Below the pieces are notes generated by a model. The model did no database searches. It saw only the letters and a list, made by a program, of their open reading frames with translations, and was not told the origin of the DNA. A DNA stretch of 64,000 nt, from assembly GCA_946186665.1 (NCBI GenBank), contig CAMHOE010000007.1:1-64000 (forward strand). Direction: 5' to 3'. Shown one piece after another: positions 1-8,988 of this stretch. The DNA comes from an uncultured Clostridia bacterium (GTDB lineage: Bacteria > Bacillota > Clostridia > Oscillospirales > Acutalibacteraceae). The position numbers were made by a program, and so were the translations under genes. Positions within the stretch are counted from its first letter, which is position 1, and every line of letters starts with the position of its first letter.

Positions 1-1068
1 GTAGCACTCGGCAACTCTGTAACTCTTACAGGTGCAGCAACAGGCGGTACATCACCGTACACCTACGCATTCTACTACAAGAAGTCTACAGACAGCAGCT
101 ACACAACACTTCAGGGCTTCTCAACAACCAAGACAGCTACACTTAAGCCCACAACATCCGGTTCTTATACCGTAGTTATCAAGGTTAAGGACAAGACAGG
201 AACAACTGCAAGAAAAGAGTTTACACTTACAGTGACCAAGGCTCTTAAAAACAGCTCCAAGATGTCTGCAACAACTGTAGCACTCGGCAACTCTGTAACT
301 CTTACAGGTGCAGCAACAGGCGGTACATCACCGTATACCTACGCATTCTACTACAAGAAGTCTACAGACAGCAGCTACACAACACTCAGCGGTTTCTCAA
401 CAACCAAGACAGCTACACTTAAGCCCACAACATCCGGCTCTTACACCGTAGTTATCAAGGTTAAGGACAATGCAGGAACAGTTGCAAGAAAAGAGTTCAC
501 ACTCACAGTAACAAAGGCTCTTACAAACAGCTCCAAGATGTCTGCAACATCTATAACACTCGGTGATACTGTAACTCTCACAGGTGCAGCAACAGGCGGT
601 ACATCACCTTACCAGTATGCTTTCTATTATAAGAAGTCTACAGACAGCAGCTACACAACACTTCAGGCTTTCTCAACAACCAAGACAGCTACACTTAAGC
701 CCACTGCAAAAGGTACTTATGATGTAGTTATCAAGGTAATGGACAGCACAAACACAGTTGTAAGAAGTCAGTTTTCACTCACAGTGAAAGCAGCAACATC
801 AACAACACTTGTAAATAACTCAAAGTTGTCTGCAACATCTATAACACTCGGCAAATCTGTAACTCTTACAGGTGCAGCATCAGGCGGTACATCACCTTAC
901 CAGTATGCTTTCTACTATAAGAAGTCTACAGACAGCAGCTATACAACACTTCAGGCTTTCTCAACAACCAAGACAGCTACACTTAAGCCCACTGCAAGAG
1001 GTACTTATGATGTAGTTATCAAGGTTATGGACAGCACGAACACAGTTGTAAGAAATCAGTATTCACTC
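1..1068 (+). repeat. Tandem 276-bp coding repeats
   Basis: The module boundary (VALGNSV or ITLGDTV codons) recurs at 1, 277, 553 and 841. The spacing is 276, 276 and 288 bp, the last with a 12-bp insertion. The near-identity at DNA level, including synonymous sites, points to recent duplication or gene conversion. Confidence 0.9.
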
Positions 1069-1080
1069 ACAGTGACCTGA
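1..1080 (+). CDS. Partial surface protein made of Ig-like/triple-tyrosine-type repeats (5' end outside window)
   Basis: The reading frame is open from the first base and ends with TGA at 1078-1080, so the gene begins upstream of the window. What is visible is about four copies of a 92-residue module rich in Thr, Ser, Tyr and Lys, with the motif SPYxYAFYYKKSTDSSYTTL followed by TATLKP and VVIKVKD. The alternating beta pattern suggests an Ig-like or PKD-like fold; similar modules are often annotated as triple-tyrosine or Y_Y_Y domains (family assignment is inference). The copies are almost identical in DNA, apart from a four-codon linker insertion before the last. It is a tandem paralogue of the next gene. 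Likely a secreted or cell-surface adhesin or stalk; no anchor is visible at the C-terminus. The GTG at 232 is internal and not the start. Confidence 0.85.
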   Translation, partial: VALGNSVTLTGAATGGTSPYTYAFYYKKSTDSSYTTLQGFSTTKTATLKPTTSGSYTVVIKVKDKTGTTARKEFTLTVTKALKNSSKMSATTVALGNSVTLTGAATGGTSPYTYAFYYKKSTDSSYTTLSGFSTTKTATLKPTTSGSYTVVIKVKDNAGTVARKEFTLTVTKALTNSSKMSATSITLGDTVTLTGAATGGTSPYQYAFYYKKSTDSSYTTLQAFSTTKTATLKPTAKGTYDVVIKVMDSTNTVVRSQFSLTVKAATSTTLVNNSKLSATSITLGKSVTLTGAASGGTSPYQYAFYYKKSTDSSYTTLQAFSTTKTATLKPTARGTYDVVIKVMDSTNTVVRNQYSLTVT

Positions 1081-1130
1081 TTTTAACATAACTTGATTAT
1101 TCGGAAATATCTGAATAGTTGTACATTGGC

Positions 1131-1158
1131 GGTGCGGCGTTTTGCCGCACCGTTTTTT
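1131..1158 (+). terminator. Rho-independent terminator
   Basis: Perfect stem GGTGCGGC / GCCGCACC (1131-1138 with 1144-1151), 5-nt loop, followed by CG and six T. It ends the partial repeat-protein gene. A similar hairpin follows the paralogue at 3871. Confidence 0.92.
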
Positions 1159-1304
1159 GTGCTGTAAAAAAATGTATAAAAACAATTACACAAAACTGTC
1201 AGAATATACAATTCTTAAAAATAAGTATCAGTAGATTGTATGCAACTTATTGAAAATAATAAACTGATATGATAAAATAAAAAAAGAAAGAGAGGTGCGT
1301 GAAT

Positions 1305-3785
1305 ATGGTCAGAAATAGTTTAAGAAAGGTATTGGGAATGATAATGGCATTTTCAATACTTGTAGGAATGATGTCTATAGGCACGATAAGTGCCGATGCT
1401 GCGGAAAGTGCGATAGATGTTACTATCGTAAACGTTGCAAAAAGATATGAGGATGCAAAGGAACTGCTTGACCTTATCAATGAGTATCGTAAGGGTAAGG
1501 GCCTTACAAATCTTGTAATGGATGAGGACTATCTGGATAAAGCTATGCTCAGAGGTGCAGAGCTTTCGATATACGCGTCCAAGTATTGCCCGAACGGAAA
1601 GAATGGAAACAAGTATATCACAGGGGCTACATCAGGTGGACAGATAATAGGCTACGATATCAGAAGCTTGTCTGCATTCCTTACATCAGTAAAGAACGAT
1701 GAGGAAGGCAATGTGATACTTCTTACATCAACATACAAATCTGTTGGTGTGGGTGTGGTTTCAGTAAACGGATACAAATATGCGTGTATCCTTGCTTCGT
1801 CAAAGACACCTACAGAGGTGAATGAGTCTGTGTTTGACCAGACGAGCGTTGTGGCAAATCAGACAGTAAGTGTACTGCCGAGCCTACTTTCGGATGTTTC
1901 CATGCCATACAGCAATGGTCAGGGTGTGTATTGCGGAAGCAGTCTACAGGCGTATCTTAAGGTCACAAATACTGCGTACCCAACTGCTACGGTACTTTTA
2001 GCTCCTGACAACGCAACGGTCACACTTTCAAACTCATGCTTCACATACAAATACGATAAAGTATACGCTGTATCACCCGGAAGCTGTGTTATGACCTTCT
2101 ACTTCAACAATGCCACAAGTGTCAGAGCATCATGCAGTATAAAAGCTGTAGCAAGAAGCTTTTCGTCCTGTACATTCTCTACCATACCGGACCAGTACTA
2201 TACCGGTTCAGCAATAAAACCCACAGTAACAATTACTGATTCATCCGGCAATGTTCTTACTCAGGGTACTGATTATACTCTCTCGTACACAAATAACATA
2301 AATATCGGCACGGCAACTGTAACTGTTTCAGGTATAGGTAAATATGCCGGCGAATCCAAAACGATGAATTTCAGAATCGTTGAAAGCGGAGCAACGGGAT
2401 ATTTCGGAATAACCGTTGTATCATCCTTGTCTACTATGTCGTTGGGACAAAGCTCCACTATGACAGTAACAGCAAAAGGAGGAACATCTCCAATAACCTA
2501 TAAGTTTGAGTATCAGGAGTATGGTACAAGCACATGGACAAAAATACAATCCTCTACATCAAACGTATGTACGTTCAAACCGAAATCAGCTGTAAGAACA
2601 TATGTCAAGGTAACAGCAACAGACTCCGCTGGAAGTACAGCAACACAGACGATAGTTCTGAAGGTGAGTGCGGCTCTTGTATGTAATGCAAGTCTCAGCT
2701 CGGAGTCGGTTACAGCCGGAACAGTCGTAAAAGCAACAGCATCATGCACGGGCGGCGTGGCACCCGTGGAATACGCTTTCTATCTGCAAGAGCCGTCATC
2801 TACAACATGGACGACTCTCAGCGGCTATTCGACCACCGCAACAGTGTCATTTACTCCTACAATTAGTGGCGTTTATAATGTATGTGCAAAAGCCAAGGGC
2901 GCGTCAGGTGCAATTTCAAAGGTCTACATGACTCTGACTGTTACCGGAGGAACGACAACGCTGACAAATACATCCAAGCTTTCTGCATCTACAATAGTCA
3001 TCGGCAATTCTGTTAAAGTCAACTGTTCAGCAAGCGGCGGAAAATCGCCCTATACATATGCAGTATATTATAAGAAAAGCGTTGCTGACTCATATATGAC
3101 CGTACAGAATTATCATTCAAACAGCACAGTGACAATAAAACCTGCTGTTGCTACATCTTATAATGTGGTCGTAATGGTGAAGGATGCAAATGGATCTAAA
3201 GCAAGAAAGGAATTTACACTTACAGTTGCAAAAGATCTTGTAAACAAATCAAAGCTGTCAGCAAATACTGTAGCACTCGGAAATTCTGTAACACTTACAG
3301 GTGCGGCTTCGGGCGGCACTTCGCCTTATCAGTATGCTTACTACTACAAAAAATCCACGGACAGCAGCTATACAACACTCAAGACATTCTCAACAAAGAC
3401 AACAGCTACACTCAAGCCCGCATCAACAGGCACATACAACATAGTTATCAAAGTAAAGGATAATGCAGGAACGATTGCAAGAAATGAGTATACGCTTACG
3501 GTAACAAGCACTATTGTAAACAGTTCCAAGCTGTCAGCGACATCCATTACACTGGGAAATTCTGTAACACTTACAGGCGCAGCTTCAGGCGGTACTTCGC
3601 CGTATCAGTATGCTTTCTACTACAAGAAGTCAACGGACAGCAGCTATACAACACTCGGCGGCTTCACAACAACAAAGACAGCTACATTGAAGCCTACAGC
3701 AACAGGTACATATAACATAGTTATTAAAGTCAAGGACAGTGCAGGTTCAATAGCAAGAAATGAATATACACTTAAAGTAACATAA
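1305..3785 (+). CDS. Secreted CAP-domain protein with Ig-like repeats
   Basis: The start is taken as ATG 1305, which sits 9 nt after GAGG (1292-1295); the in-frame GTG at 1299 is too close to that site. The N-terminus is a signal peptide (hydrophobic run ending near SADAAES). Residues about 45-170 resemble a CAP/SCP-PR1 domain (AKELLDLINEYR, then a helix-rich part and VGVGVVSVNGYKYA). About 285-360 is a beta domain of the type YTGSAIKPTVTI ... GTDYTLSYTNN ... GTATVTVSG. The rest is five Ig-like modules of about 90 residues, the last two nearly identical to those in the upstream paralogue. No LPxTG motif or transmembrane anchor is seen. CAP proteins are secreted and of varied function, so a surface or interaction role is inference. 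It has its own terminator and appears to be a single-gene unit. Confidence 0.85.
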   Translation: MVRNSLRKVLGMIMAFSILVGMMSIGTISADAAESAIDVTIVNVAKRYEDAKELLDLINEYRKGKGLTNLVMDEDYLDKAMLRGAELSIYASKYCPNGKNGNKYITGATSGGQIIGYDIRSLSAFLTSVKNDEEGNVILLTSTYKSVGVGVVSVNGYKYACILASSKTPTEVNESVFDQTSVVANQTVSVLPSLLSDVSMPYSNGQGVYCGSSLQAYLKVTNTAYPTATVLLAPDNATVTLSNSCFTYKYDKVYAVSPGSCVMTFYFNNATSVRASCSIKAVARSFSSCTFSTIPDQYYTGSAIKPTVTITDSSGNVLTQGTDYTLSYTNNINIGTATVTVSGIGKYAGESKTMNFRIVESGATGYFGITVVSSLSTMSLGQSSTMTVTAKGGTSPITYKFEYQEYGTSTWTKIQSSTSNVCTFKPKSAVRTYVKVTATDSAGSTATQTIVLKVSAALVCNASLSSESVTAGTVVKATASCTGGVAPVEYAFYLQEPSSTTWTTLSGYSTTATVSFTPTISGVYNVCAKAKGASGAISKVYMTLTVTGGTTTLTNTSKLSASTIVIGNSVKVNCSASGGKSPYTYAVYYKKSVADSYMTVQNYHSNSTVTIKPAVATSYNVVVMVKDANGSKARKEFTLTVAKDLVNKSKLSANTVALGNSVTLTGAASGGTSPYQYAYYYKKSTDSSYTTLKTFSTKTTATLKPASTGTYNIVIKVKDNAGTIARNEYTLTVTSTIVNSSKLSATSITLGNSVTLTGAASGGTSPYQYAFYYKKSTDSSYTTLGGFTTTKTATLKPTATGTYNIVIKVKDSAGSIARNEYTLKVT
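2962..3783 (+). repeat. Tandem Ig-like coding repeats shared with upstream gene
   Basis: Three consecutive modules of about 273-276 bp. The last two match the modules at 1-1068 closely in DNA as well as protein, while the first is diverged. This gradient suggests that the C-terminal copies are being homogenised. Confidence 0.85.
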
Positions 3786-3870
3786 GACGATGAATTGACT
3801 TTCGATTTAATAGTAAACATGGTTTGATTTGTTGCTCATCATTACAAAATCAGTAACCCATAACAAAAAG

Positions 3871-3899
3871 CGGTGCGGCAAAATGTCGCACCGTTTTTT
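3871..3899 (+). terminator. Rho-independent terminator
   Basis: Stem CGGTGCG / CGCACCG (3871-3877 with 3887-3893) followed by six T. It resembles the terminator at 1131, so the two paralogues were probably duplicated together with their 3' ends. Confidence 0.9.
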
Positions 3900-4057
3900 A
3901 AAGGCTTGATTATTTGCTGAAGCCGCAGCTCTTTTGTCAGATAATAATAATATAAAAAAACGTAGATATTTCGTCATAAGCAGTTGGTATGATTTATAAT
4001 ACGATTTGATTCTGATGGAAAAAGAAAACTAAAGAGTATAAGAAAGGAAGAATAATT

Positions 4058-5065
4058 TTGAATGATAAAAATGAAGAGTATGAGAAGATAATATCGGATA
4101 TAAAGAACGGTATGACAGGAGAAGCACAGACAGATGTCGGATACCTTAAAGACATGTACAGGAAATATGAAAAACATTCGGATGCACAAAGAATACAGGG
4201 TGAGTGTATAAGGATGATGTTTGAGCTTATGACTGAGGGGGAAAAGGCGGAATTTCTAAAGGAGATAACACCGGACTATTCGTGGGTAAATGAAGCTCTT
4301 AACGATGTGGTGAAAAAAATCAAAGACGGCAATATCGACAATGCACTTGAAAAAATGGAAGCACTTGTAAATCGTGTGGAAGAGGTGGATATGTATAAGG
4401 ATAATGATGCTTGCGAGTATCATAGCTTTGACGAACCGTTTGAAGAGATTCTGTTCCGAAGCACTGCGAAAACCAAAAAGGAGATAAGACAAGCAGCGAT
4501 ACCATATGGTCAGATATACCGTTTGTACGGCTCACTTCTGATAGAGAAAAGACAGCTGGCTGAGGCACGTGAAATATTTATAAAAGGCATGAAGTGGAAC
4601 CCCGTGAGTTTTGCAATATGGTCAGAATATATTGAAATATATAAAATGCTCGGAGATATGGAGCGATTTTTTCTACTTACAAATACAGCATTTGGTATAG
4701 CTTTCCATGCAAAGGACACAGCAAGGTGCTATAGAAACCTTGGCTATTACTTCATAGAAAAAAAGCTCTACAGTGAAGCGGTAGGGTGCTATATGGTCAG
4801 CCGTGAGTTTGAACCGGATGCGGCAACGGTGTATCAGGAACTTGATTATATAGAGCATACAGCAGGAAGTGTGGAGCCGCCCTCAAATGAGCTGTTTAGA
4901 GAATATGCTGAAAAGAATGGCTTTCCGCCGCATGGCAATCCCGGAATTCAGGAGCTTGCATTAACTGCTGCCCGACAGTTTTCACGGCAGGGTCAAAAGC
5001 GGATTGCAGAGTATTTCCTTTCTATTTCCAACGAACTTGCAGGAGATAAGAAAAACAAAATATGA
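4058..5065 (+). CDS. TPR-type helical repeat protein, function unknown
   Basis: 335 residues starting at TTG 4058, with AAAGGAAG about 7 nt upstream. The protein is soluble, with no signal peptide or membrane segment. From about residue 80 it is a run of helical pairs typical of tetratricopeptide repeats, for example AREIFIKGMKWNPVSFAIW and AVGCYMVSREFEPDA. A role in protein-protein scaffolding is an inference from the fold; no catalytic motif is visible. It stands alone: a terminated gene lies upstream and a long repeat-rich gap downstream. Confidence 0.8.
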   Translation: MNDKNEEYEKIISDIKNGMTGEAQTDVGYLKDMYRKYEKHSDAQRIQGECIRMMFELMTEGEKAEFLKEITPDYSWVNEALNDVVKKIKDGNIDNALEKMEALVNRVEEVDMYKDNDACEYHSFDEPFEEILFRSTAKTKKEIRQAAIPYGQIYRLYGSLLIEKRQLAEAREIFIKGMKWNPVSFAIWSEYIEIYKMLGDMERFFLLTNTAFGIAFHAKDTARCYRNLGYYFIEKKLYSEAVGCYMVSREFEPDAATVYQELDYIEHTAGSVEPPSNELFREYAEKNGFPPHGNPGIQELALTAARQFSRQGQKRIAEYFLSISNELAGDKKNKI

Positions 5066-5104
5066 ATAATAGCGTATACTTAATTCCCAAAAGATAAGCT
5101 TTAA

Positions 5105-5450
5105 AAATGTGGAAAGTGGAAAGTGGAAAGTGGAATGGCAGTACGTTTTCGCTTAAGTGAAAATGATTATAGAGGTTCCCTATAGTAAATATAATAAAAA
5201 CTACCGCTTCAAGCAGTACAGGCGCATAAAATCGAATAGGTGAATGAACTGTATATCCGGATAAAACAGCCGAAACAGCAGCCCCTCAGGGCTGCGCCGG
5301 CGGATGGTGACAATTATCTTACAAGTTTACGCCGTCAATCGCGGTCAGGAAAAGTTTCGGTCATATTATCGGAGTGAGCTTTAACGAACGCCGCAGCGAA
5401 TCGGAGTGGCATCTTGCCACCTTGACAAATGGGAGAGAAAATGGGATAAT
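5105..5450 (+). repeat. Dispersed repeat family A, full copy A-1, ending in a promoter
   Basis: It begins with GTGGAAA tandem heptamers (5106-5132) and a GTTTTC...GAAAA hairpin. Then come a GCAGCCC-ctca-GGGCTGC hairpin, a segment starting GCCGTCAATCGCGG, and a GTGGCA-tct-TGCCAC hairpin directly before TTGACA at 5422. Other copies lie at 7173 (minus), 18890 (end only), 40719 (minus) and 42720. The copy carries a short insertion AGGTTCCC flanked by TATAG on both sides, at about 5168-5180, which looks like a family D scar. This explains most of the gap between 5066 and 5485. Confidence 0.8.
5422..5450 (+). promoter_or_regulatory. Sigma-A promoter of the ACT/PFL operon
   Basis: TTGACA (5422-5427), 17-nt spacer, GATAAT (5445-5450). 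It lies at the 3' end of repeat copy A-1 and about 30 nt before the ribosome site of the ACT-domain gene. Confidence 0.8.
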
Positions 5451-5485
5451 TTAGAGGTGATAATAAAAAATTGGAGGTCGGTGTG

Positions 5486-5755
5486 ATGAACGCAGTAATA
5501 ACAGTGCTTGGAAAGGATACGGTGGGAATACTTGCTAAGGTTTCCGGAGAGTGCGCAGAGGTCGGAGTGAATATAATAGAGGTTACTCAGTCGGTGCTTC
5601 AGGGAATGTTCGCTATGATAATGTTCGTTGACATATCAAAGTGCAGCGTGCCTTTTTCTCAGCTGGTGGATACCCTTACAGCAAAGGGTGAGGAAATGGG
5701 TGTAAAAGTCCATGTGATGCACGAGGATATCTTTAATGCAATGCATAAAATATGA
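5486..5755 (+). CDS. ACT domain protein (UPF0237 family)
   Basis: 89 residues. ATG 5486 is chosen because GGAGG (5473-5477) lies 8 nt upstream and the protein then begins MNAVITVLGKDTVGI, the usual start in this family; a TTG at 5471 would place the ribosome site inside the gene. It is a single ACT domain, the small ligand-binding beta-alpha fold found in amino-acid-responsive regulators and related to the GcvR type. The neighbouring PFL (DUF711) gene follows by 60 nt, a pairing widely conserved in Firmicutes, so the two probably act together. The ligand is unknown. Confidence 0.93.
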   Translation: MNAVITVLGKDTVGILAKVSGECAEVGVNIIEVTQSVLQGMFAMIMFVDISKCSVPFSQLVDTLTAKGEEMGVKVHVMHEDIFNAMHKI

Positions 5756-5815
5756 CCCGCTGTTCCTTTGCGTTCCTGTTACGCAAACAACAGCTGACGG
5801 AGGTATGTTACTGTC

Positions 5816-7174
5816 ATGATTAATTCACATGATATATTGGAAACTATCAATATGATAGATAATGAAAATCTTGACGTGAGAACTATTACTATGGGTATCT
5901 CGCTTCTGGATTGTATTGATGAAAATATCGACAAGGCCTGCACTAAGGTCTATGACAAAATATGCAGATATGCAGGCAGCCTTGTCAGAACCGGCGAGGA
6001 TATCAGTAAGGAGTATGGTATCCCGATAATCAATAAGAGAATATCCGTTACCCCTATCGCAATGCTCGCGGCAGCCTGCCCGACTATGAATCCTGTAAAG
6101 TTTGCTCAGGCTCTTGACAGAGCGGCGGATACTGTAGGCGTTAATTTTGTCGGAGGATACTCATCGCTTGTTCATAAGGGTTTTGCTCCCGGAGACTATG
6201 CTCTTATTGAAAGCATACCGGAAGCACTTTCACTTACAGAAAAGGTATGCTCATCTGTAAACATAGGAAGCACCAAAGCCGGAATAAACATGGATGCTGT
6301 AGAAAAAATGGGAAGAGTCATCCGCAAAACAGCTGAACTGACAGCCGACAGAGACTGCATAGGAGCCGCAAAGCTTGTTGTATTCTGCAACGCTCCTGAG
6401 GATAACCCATTTATGGCAGGTGCATTTCATGGAACGGGCGAACCGGACTGCGAAATAAATGTAGGAGTTTCAGGACCCGGAGTTGTACGTGCGGCGCTTG
6501 CAAAAGCCGGTGACTGCAACATAACAGAAGTAGCAGAGCTTATAAAAAAGACTGCATTCAAAATAACAAGAACAGGAATGCTTGTAGCGCAGGAAGCTTC
6601 AAAGCGTCTGAGTGTACCGTTTGGTATAGTAGACCTGTCTCTTGCGCCGACACCTGCAATAGGCGATTCAGTGGCATATATTCTGGAGGAAATGGGTCTG
6701 GAGCAGTGCGGCGCACATGGTACAACAGCGTGTCTTGCGCTTCTGAATGATGCTGTGAAGAAGGGCGGCGTAATGGCGTCCTCTCATGTAGGAGGTCTTT
6801 CCGGAGCATTCATACCCGTAACGGAGGATGCCGGAATGATAGAAGCTGCAAGAAGCAAAGCGCTTACCCTTACAAAGCTTGAAGCAATGACAGCGGTATG
6901 TTCAGTTGGACTGGATATGATAGCAATTCCCGGAGACACAAGCGCTGAGATAATATCCGGAATAATAGCTGATGAAGCAGCTATAGGCATGGTAAACTCC
7001 AAGACAACAGCTGTAAGACTCATCCCTGCAATCGGAAAGAATGCAGGTGAGGAATTAAACTTCGGCGGACTCTTAGGACAGGGACCAATAATGGATGTAA
7101 ACAGGAAGTCTCCTGCAAAATTCATATCCAGAGGCGGACGTATCCCTGCTCCCATGCAAAGCCTCAAAAACTAG
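5816..7174 (+). CDS. PFL family protein (DUF711/UPF0210)
   Basis: 452 residues, the usual family length. It starts at ATG 5816 with GGAGG at 5799-5803 (12-nt spacing, a little long). Family features include the N-terminal [14 protein letters not shown], the [10 protein letters not shown] segment and the Gly-rich [10 protein letters not shown] and SRGGRIPAP parts near the end. The fold is related to glycyl-radical enzymes such as pyruvate formate-lyase, but the biochemical function of the family is not established. It is co-transcribed with the ACT gene from the promoter at 5422. The TAG stop is immediately followed by the hairpin end of a reverse-oriented family A repeat. Confidence 0.93.
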   Translation: MINSHDILETINMIDNENLDVRTITMGISLLDCIDENIDKACTKVYDKICRYAGSLVRTGEDISKEYGIPIINKRISVTPIAMLAAACPTMNPVKFAQALDRAADTVGVNFVGGYSSLVHKGFAPGDYALIESIPEALSLTEKVCSSVNIGSTKAGINMDAVEKMGRVIRKTAELTADRDCIGAAKLVVFCNAPEDNPFMAGAFHGTGEPDCEINVGVSGPGVVRAALAKAGDCNITEVAELIKKTAFKITRTGMLVAQEASKRLSVPFGIVDLSLAPTPAIGDSVAYILEEMGLEQCGAHGTTACLALLNDAVKKGGVMASSHVGGLSGAFIPVTEDAGMIEAARSKALTLTKLEAMTAVCSVGLDMIAIPGDTSAEIISGIIADEAAIGMVNSKTTAVRLIPAIGKNAGEELNFGGLLGQGPIMDVNRKSPAKFISRGGRIPAPMQSLKN

Positions 7175-7330
7175 CGCAGAGCCTGCGCACCCGATTCGCG
7201 CTGGCGTTCGTACCCCAAGGGCACTTCCTTCGGGCGCTGCGCTCACTCTGATATCCGGACCGAAACTTTTCCTGTCCGCGTTTCTCCGCCCAACACGCCC
7301 CTTACGGTGCGCTTTTGGGCGGTTTTAGTT
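7173..7330 (-). repeat. Family A repeat, reverse copy A-2, promoter end missing
   Basis: Read on the minus strand it carries the GTGAGCGCAGCGC and GCGCAG-agc-CTGCGC parts of the family. The promoter end is replaced by the 3' end of the PFL gene, so the copy is truncated there. Positions about 7208-7230 share a 23-bp stretch (starting TTCGTACCCCAAGGGC) with 11369-11391. Confidence 0.7.
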
Positions 7331-7384
7331 TTGGAGGATGGATCTATTTCATTTTCGCTGTGCGAAAATGTACATTAATTACAC

Positions 7385-7510
7385 ATTAAAACTACAGACG
7401 TGAACAGTATTAGCCAAAGTGCCCTCTATGGGGCACGACGCGGACGGCTTGGACAAAAGCAGATGCGTTCTAAGTTGTCCAGTGCGGTCACGCACCGGTT
7501 ACGCACCACA
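7385..7510 (+). repeat. Dispersed repeat family B, copy B-1
   Basis: Begins AAAACTACAGACGTG. It contains a GTGCCC...GGGCAC hairpin, a TTGGACAA / TTGTCC long-range pairing and GCGGTCACGCACC units. Related copies lie at 29766, 40995 and 63928 (minus). Paired bases change together between copies, which supports a structured element. Confidence 0.8.
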
Positions 7511-7533
7511 TTTTTATAATTTGATAATTAGAC

Positions 7534-7582
7534 CATAAGCACAGATATTTCCGTGAAGGATATAGCTGTGCTTATGTTTTTT
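7534..7582 (+). terminator. Rho-independent terminator
   Basis: Stem CATAAGCACAG (7534-7544) with CTGTGCTTATG (7566-7576), followed by a T run. It would stop + strand transcripts coming from the PFL gene and through family B. Confidence 0.85.
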
Positions 7583-7768
7583 GTATTTAAAAAAATTTTT
7601 TAAATTTTTTTTATTTTTTTTGAACCTGAGGGTCAATTTATGCTTCTTAATAGCAGGAAGAAATAATAAAGGGGTCGATGCATATGGTTTGAACATGGCA
7701 AGAAAAAATGTATATGAAATTATATACTATGCGATAATTCATAAGACAAAATGAAAGGATGAAAAAAT

Positions 7769-8776
7769 ATGAAAATCTCTTACAAGGTATTGGCAGTTAT
7801 TCTTGCGGCAGGAATGTTAACTATGGTGGCAGGCTGTTCCGGCAGCGAAAACGCAGCTGAGACAGCAACTTTTTCTCAGGTGGATGAGTCATCTGAGGAG
7901 TCAATTGAGGAGTCGTCTGATGACGAAGAGTCACGCCTGGCAGAAGAGTCTCGTCTTAAAGAGGAGTCCCGTTTAGCAGAAGAGTCACGTAAGGCAGAGG
8001 AGTCTCGTTTAGCAGAGGAGTCGCGCTTAGCCGAAGAGTCCCGTTTAGCAGAGGAGTCCCGTCAGGCTGAAGAACTGGAAGAATACATACAGCTCATAGA
8101 TGGCATGATGGAAGAAGAAAAGTATGACGAAGCACTTGCTATGGTTGATGATGCTGAATCTAAGCTTGGCGAAAAGCCCATTCTTTCCGCAAAGAGGATT
8201 GAAATTGAAACAGCCGTTGAAAACCAGATCGAAACATCTGACGAAGAGTCAGACGAAGACTCAGATACAGATTCAGATGAAGATACAAGCAGTTCATCAG
8301 AAGAAACTGTTGACGGTCCTGTCAGCCTGTCAAAAATAAAGATTCAGGGTGAAGAGGACAGCGAAGAGTTGTTTGGAACGCTCAAGGACTCCAGAGATGT
8401 AGAGTATGAGGATGCTTTGGAATTACATGTTGTCGACATCGATGGCAAAATAAGGCAGGATAAATATAAATTCATTCTTGGAAAAAAATACTCCAGATTC
8501 AAATGCGTTATTGATCCGGCAGAGGGCTTCCCTGATGCAGATTATGAAGCGGAAGGTTCTGTTATAAAAATCTATGCCTTTAGTGACACTCAGAACGATG
8601 ATAGTCTGGTATATGAATCTATAGTGATGAAAAACACAACAGAGGCATTAGAGGTCGATGTCAATGTAGAGGGCTGCACTTACCTTGCTATCGAAACTGA
8701 ATTAGGCTATGCACCGGTATCGGTCAATCGAAAATGGTATGATATCCTTGTTCACGATGCTTATCTTTATCCGTAA
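7769..8776 (+). CDS. Lipoprotein with EESRLA coiled-coil repeats and NPCBM-like C-terminal domain
   Basis: 335 residues with ATG 7769 after AAAGGA. A signal peptide ends in the lipobox VAGC (Cys about residue 23), so it should be lipid-anchored outside the cell. Residues about 35-105 are an acidic Ser/Glu linker with about eight EESRLA or EESRKA repeats of five to six residues, which should form an extended charged helix. A short helical region follows, then another Asp/Ser-rich linker. The last 150 residues resemble an NPCBM-type carbohydrate-binding beta domain (YSRFKCVIDP, GSVIKIYAFSD, LVYESIVMKN, VDVNVEGCTYLAIETE). A sugar- or wall-binding role is inferred from this resemblance. Confidence 0.8.
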   Translation: MKISYKVLAVILAAGMLTMVAGCSGSENAAETATFSQVDESSEESIEESSDDEESRLAEESRLKEESRLAEESRKAEESRLAEESRLAEESRLAEESRQAEELEEYIQLIDGMMEEEKYDEALAMVDDAESKLGEKPILSAKRIEIETAVENQIETSDEESDEDSDTDSDEDTSSSSEETVDGPVSLSKIKIQGEEDSEELFGTLKDSRDVEYEDALELHVVDIDGKIRQDKYKFILGKKYSRFKCVIDPAEGFPDADYEAEGSVIKIYAFSDTQNDDSLVYESIVMKNTTEALEVDVNVEGCTYLAIETELGYAPVSVNRKWYDILVHDAYLYP

Positions 8777-8988
8777 AAAATCGCCAGTTGGCATATGAGC
8801 TATAATGGTAAACGTTATATGACTGTTTTCACTTGCTGAAACAAAATGAATATCAGACAAAAGCTTTGATAGTTTGTTATCTTTCCCAAAACCCATTCAT
8901 CCCCCCGAATGGACCTATGAAAATATTGAAACCAATTAAAGCATGGTATGATATCATTAAGCAAGCTTACAGGTCTGTAAGTTTAAAG
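8777..8988. other. Intergenic gap, possible degraded duplicate of the upstream gene end
   Basis: No gene with a ribosome site is seen. A 28-codon frame at 8917-9000 encodes KAWYDIIKQAY, resembling KWYDILVHDAY at the end of the upstream lipoprotein, and the DNA GGTATGATATC is shared. It may be a remnant of a duplicated C-terminus or chance. Confidence 0.3.

Noticed and set aside
1247..1480. A 77-codon minus-strand frame over the CAP-protein start
   Set aside because: Antisense shadow of the signal-peptide region, without a ribosome site.
5105..5135. GTGGAAA heptamers as a CRISPR-like array
   Set aside because: Repeats are directly adjacent without spacers and are part of family A.
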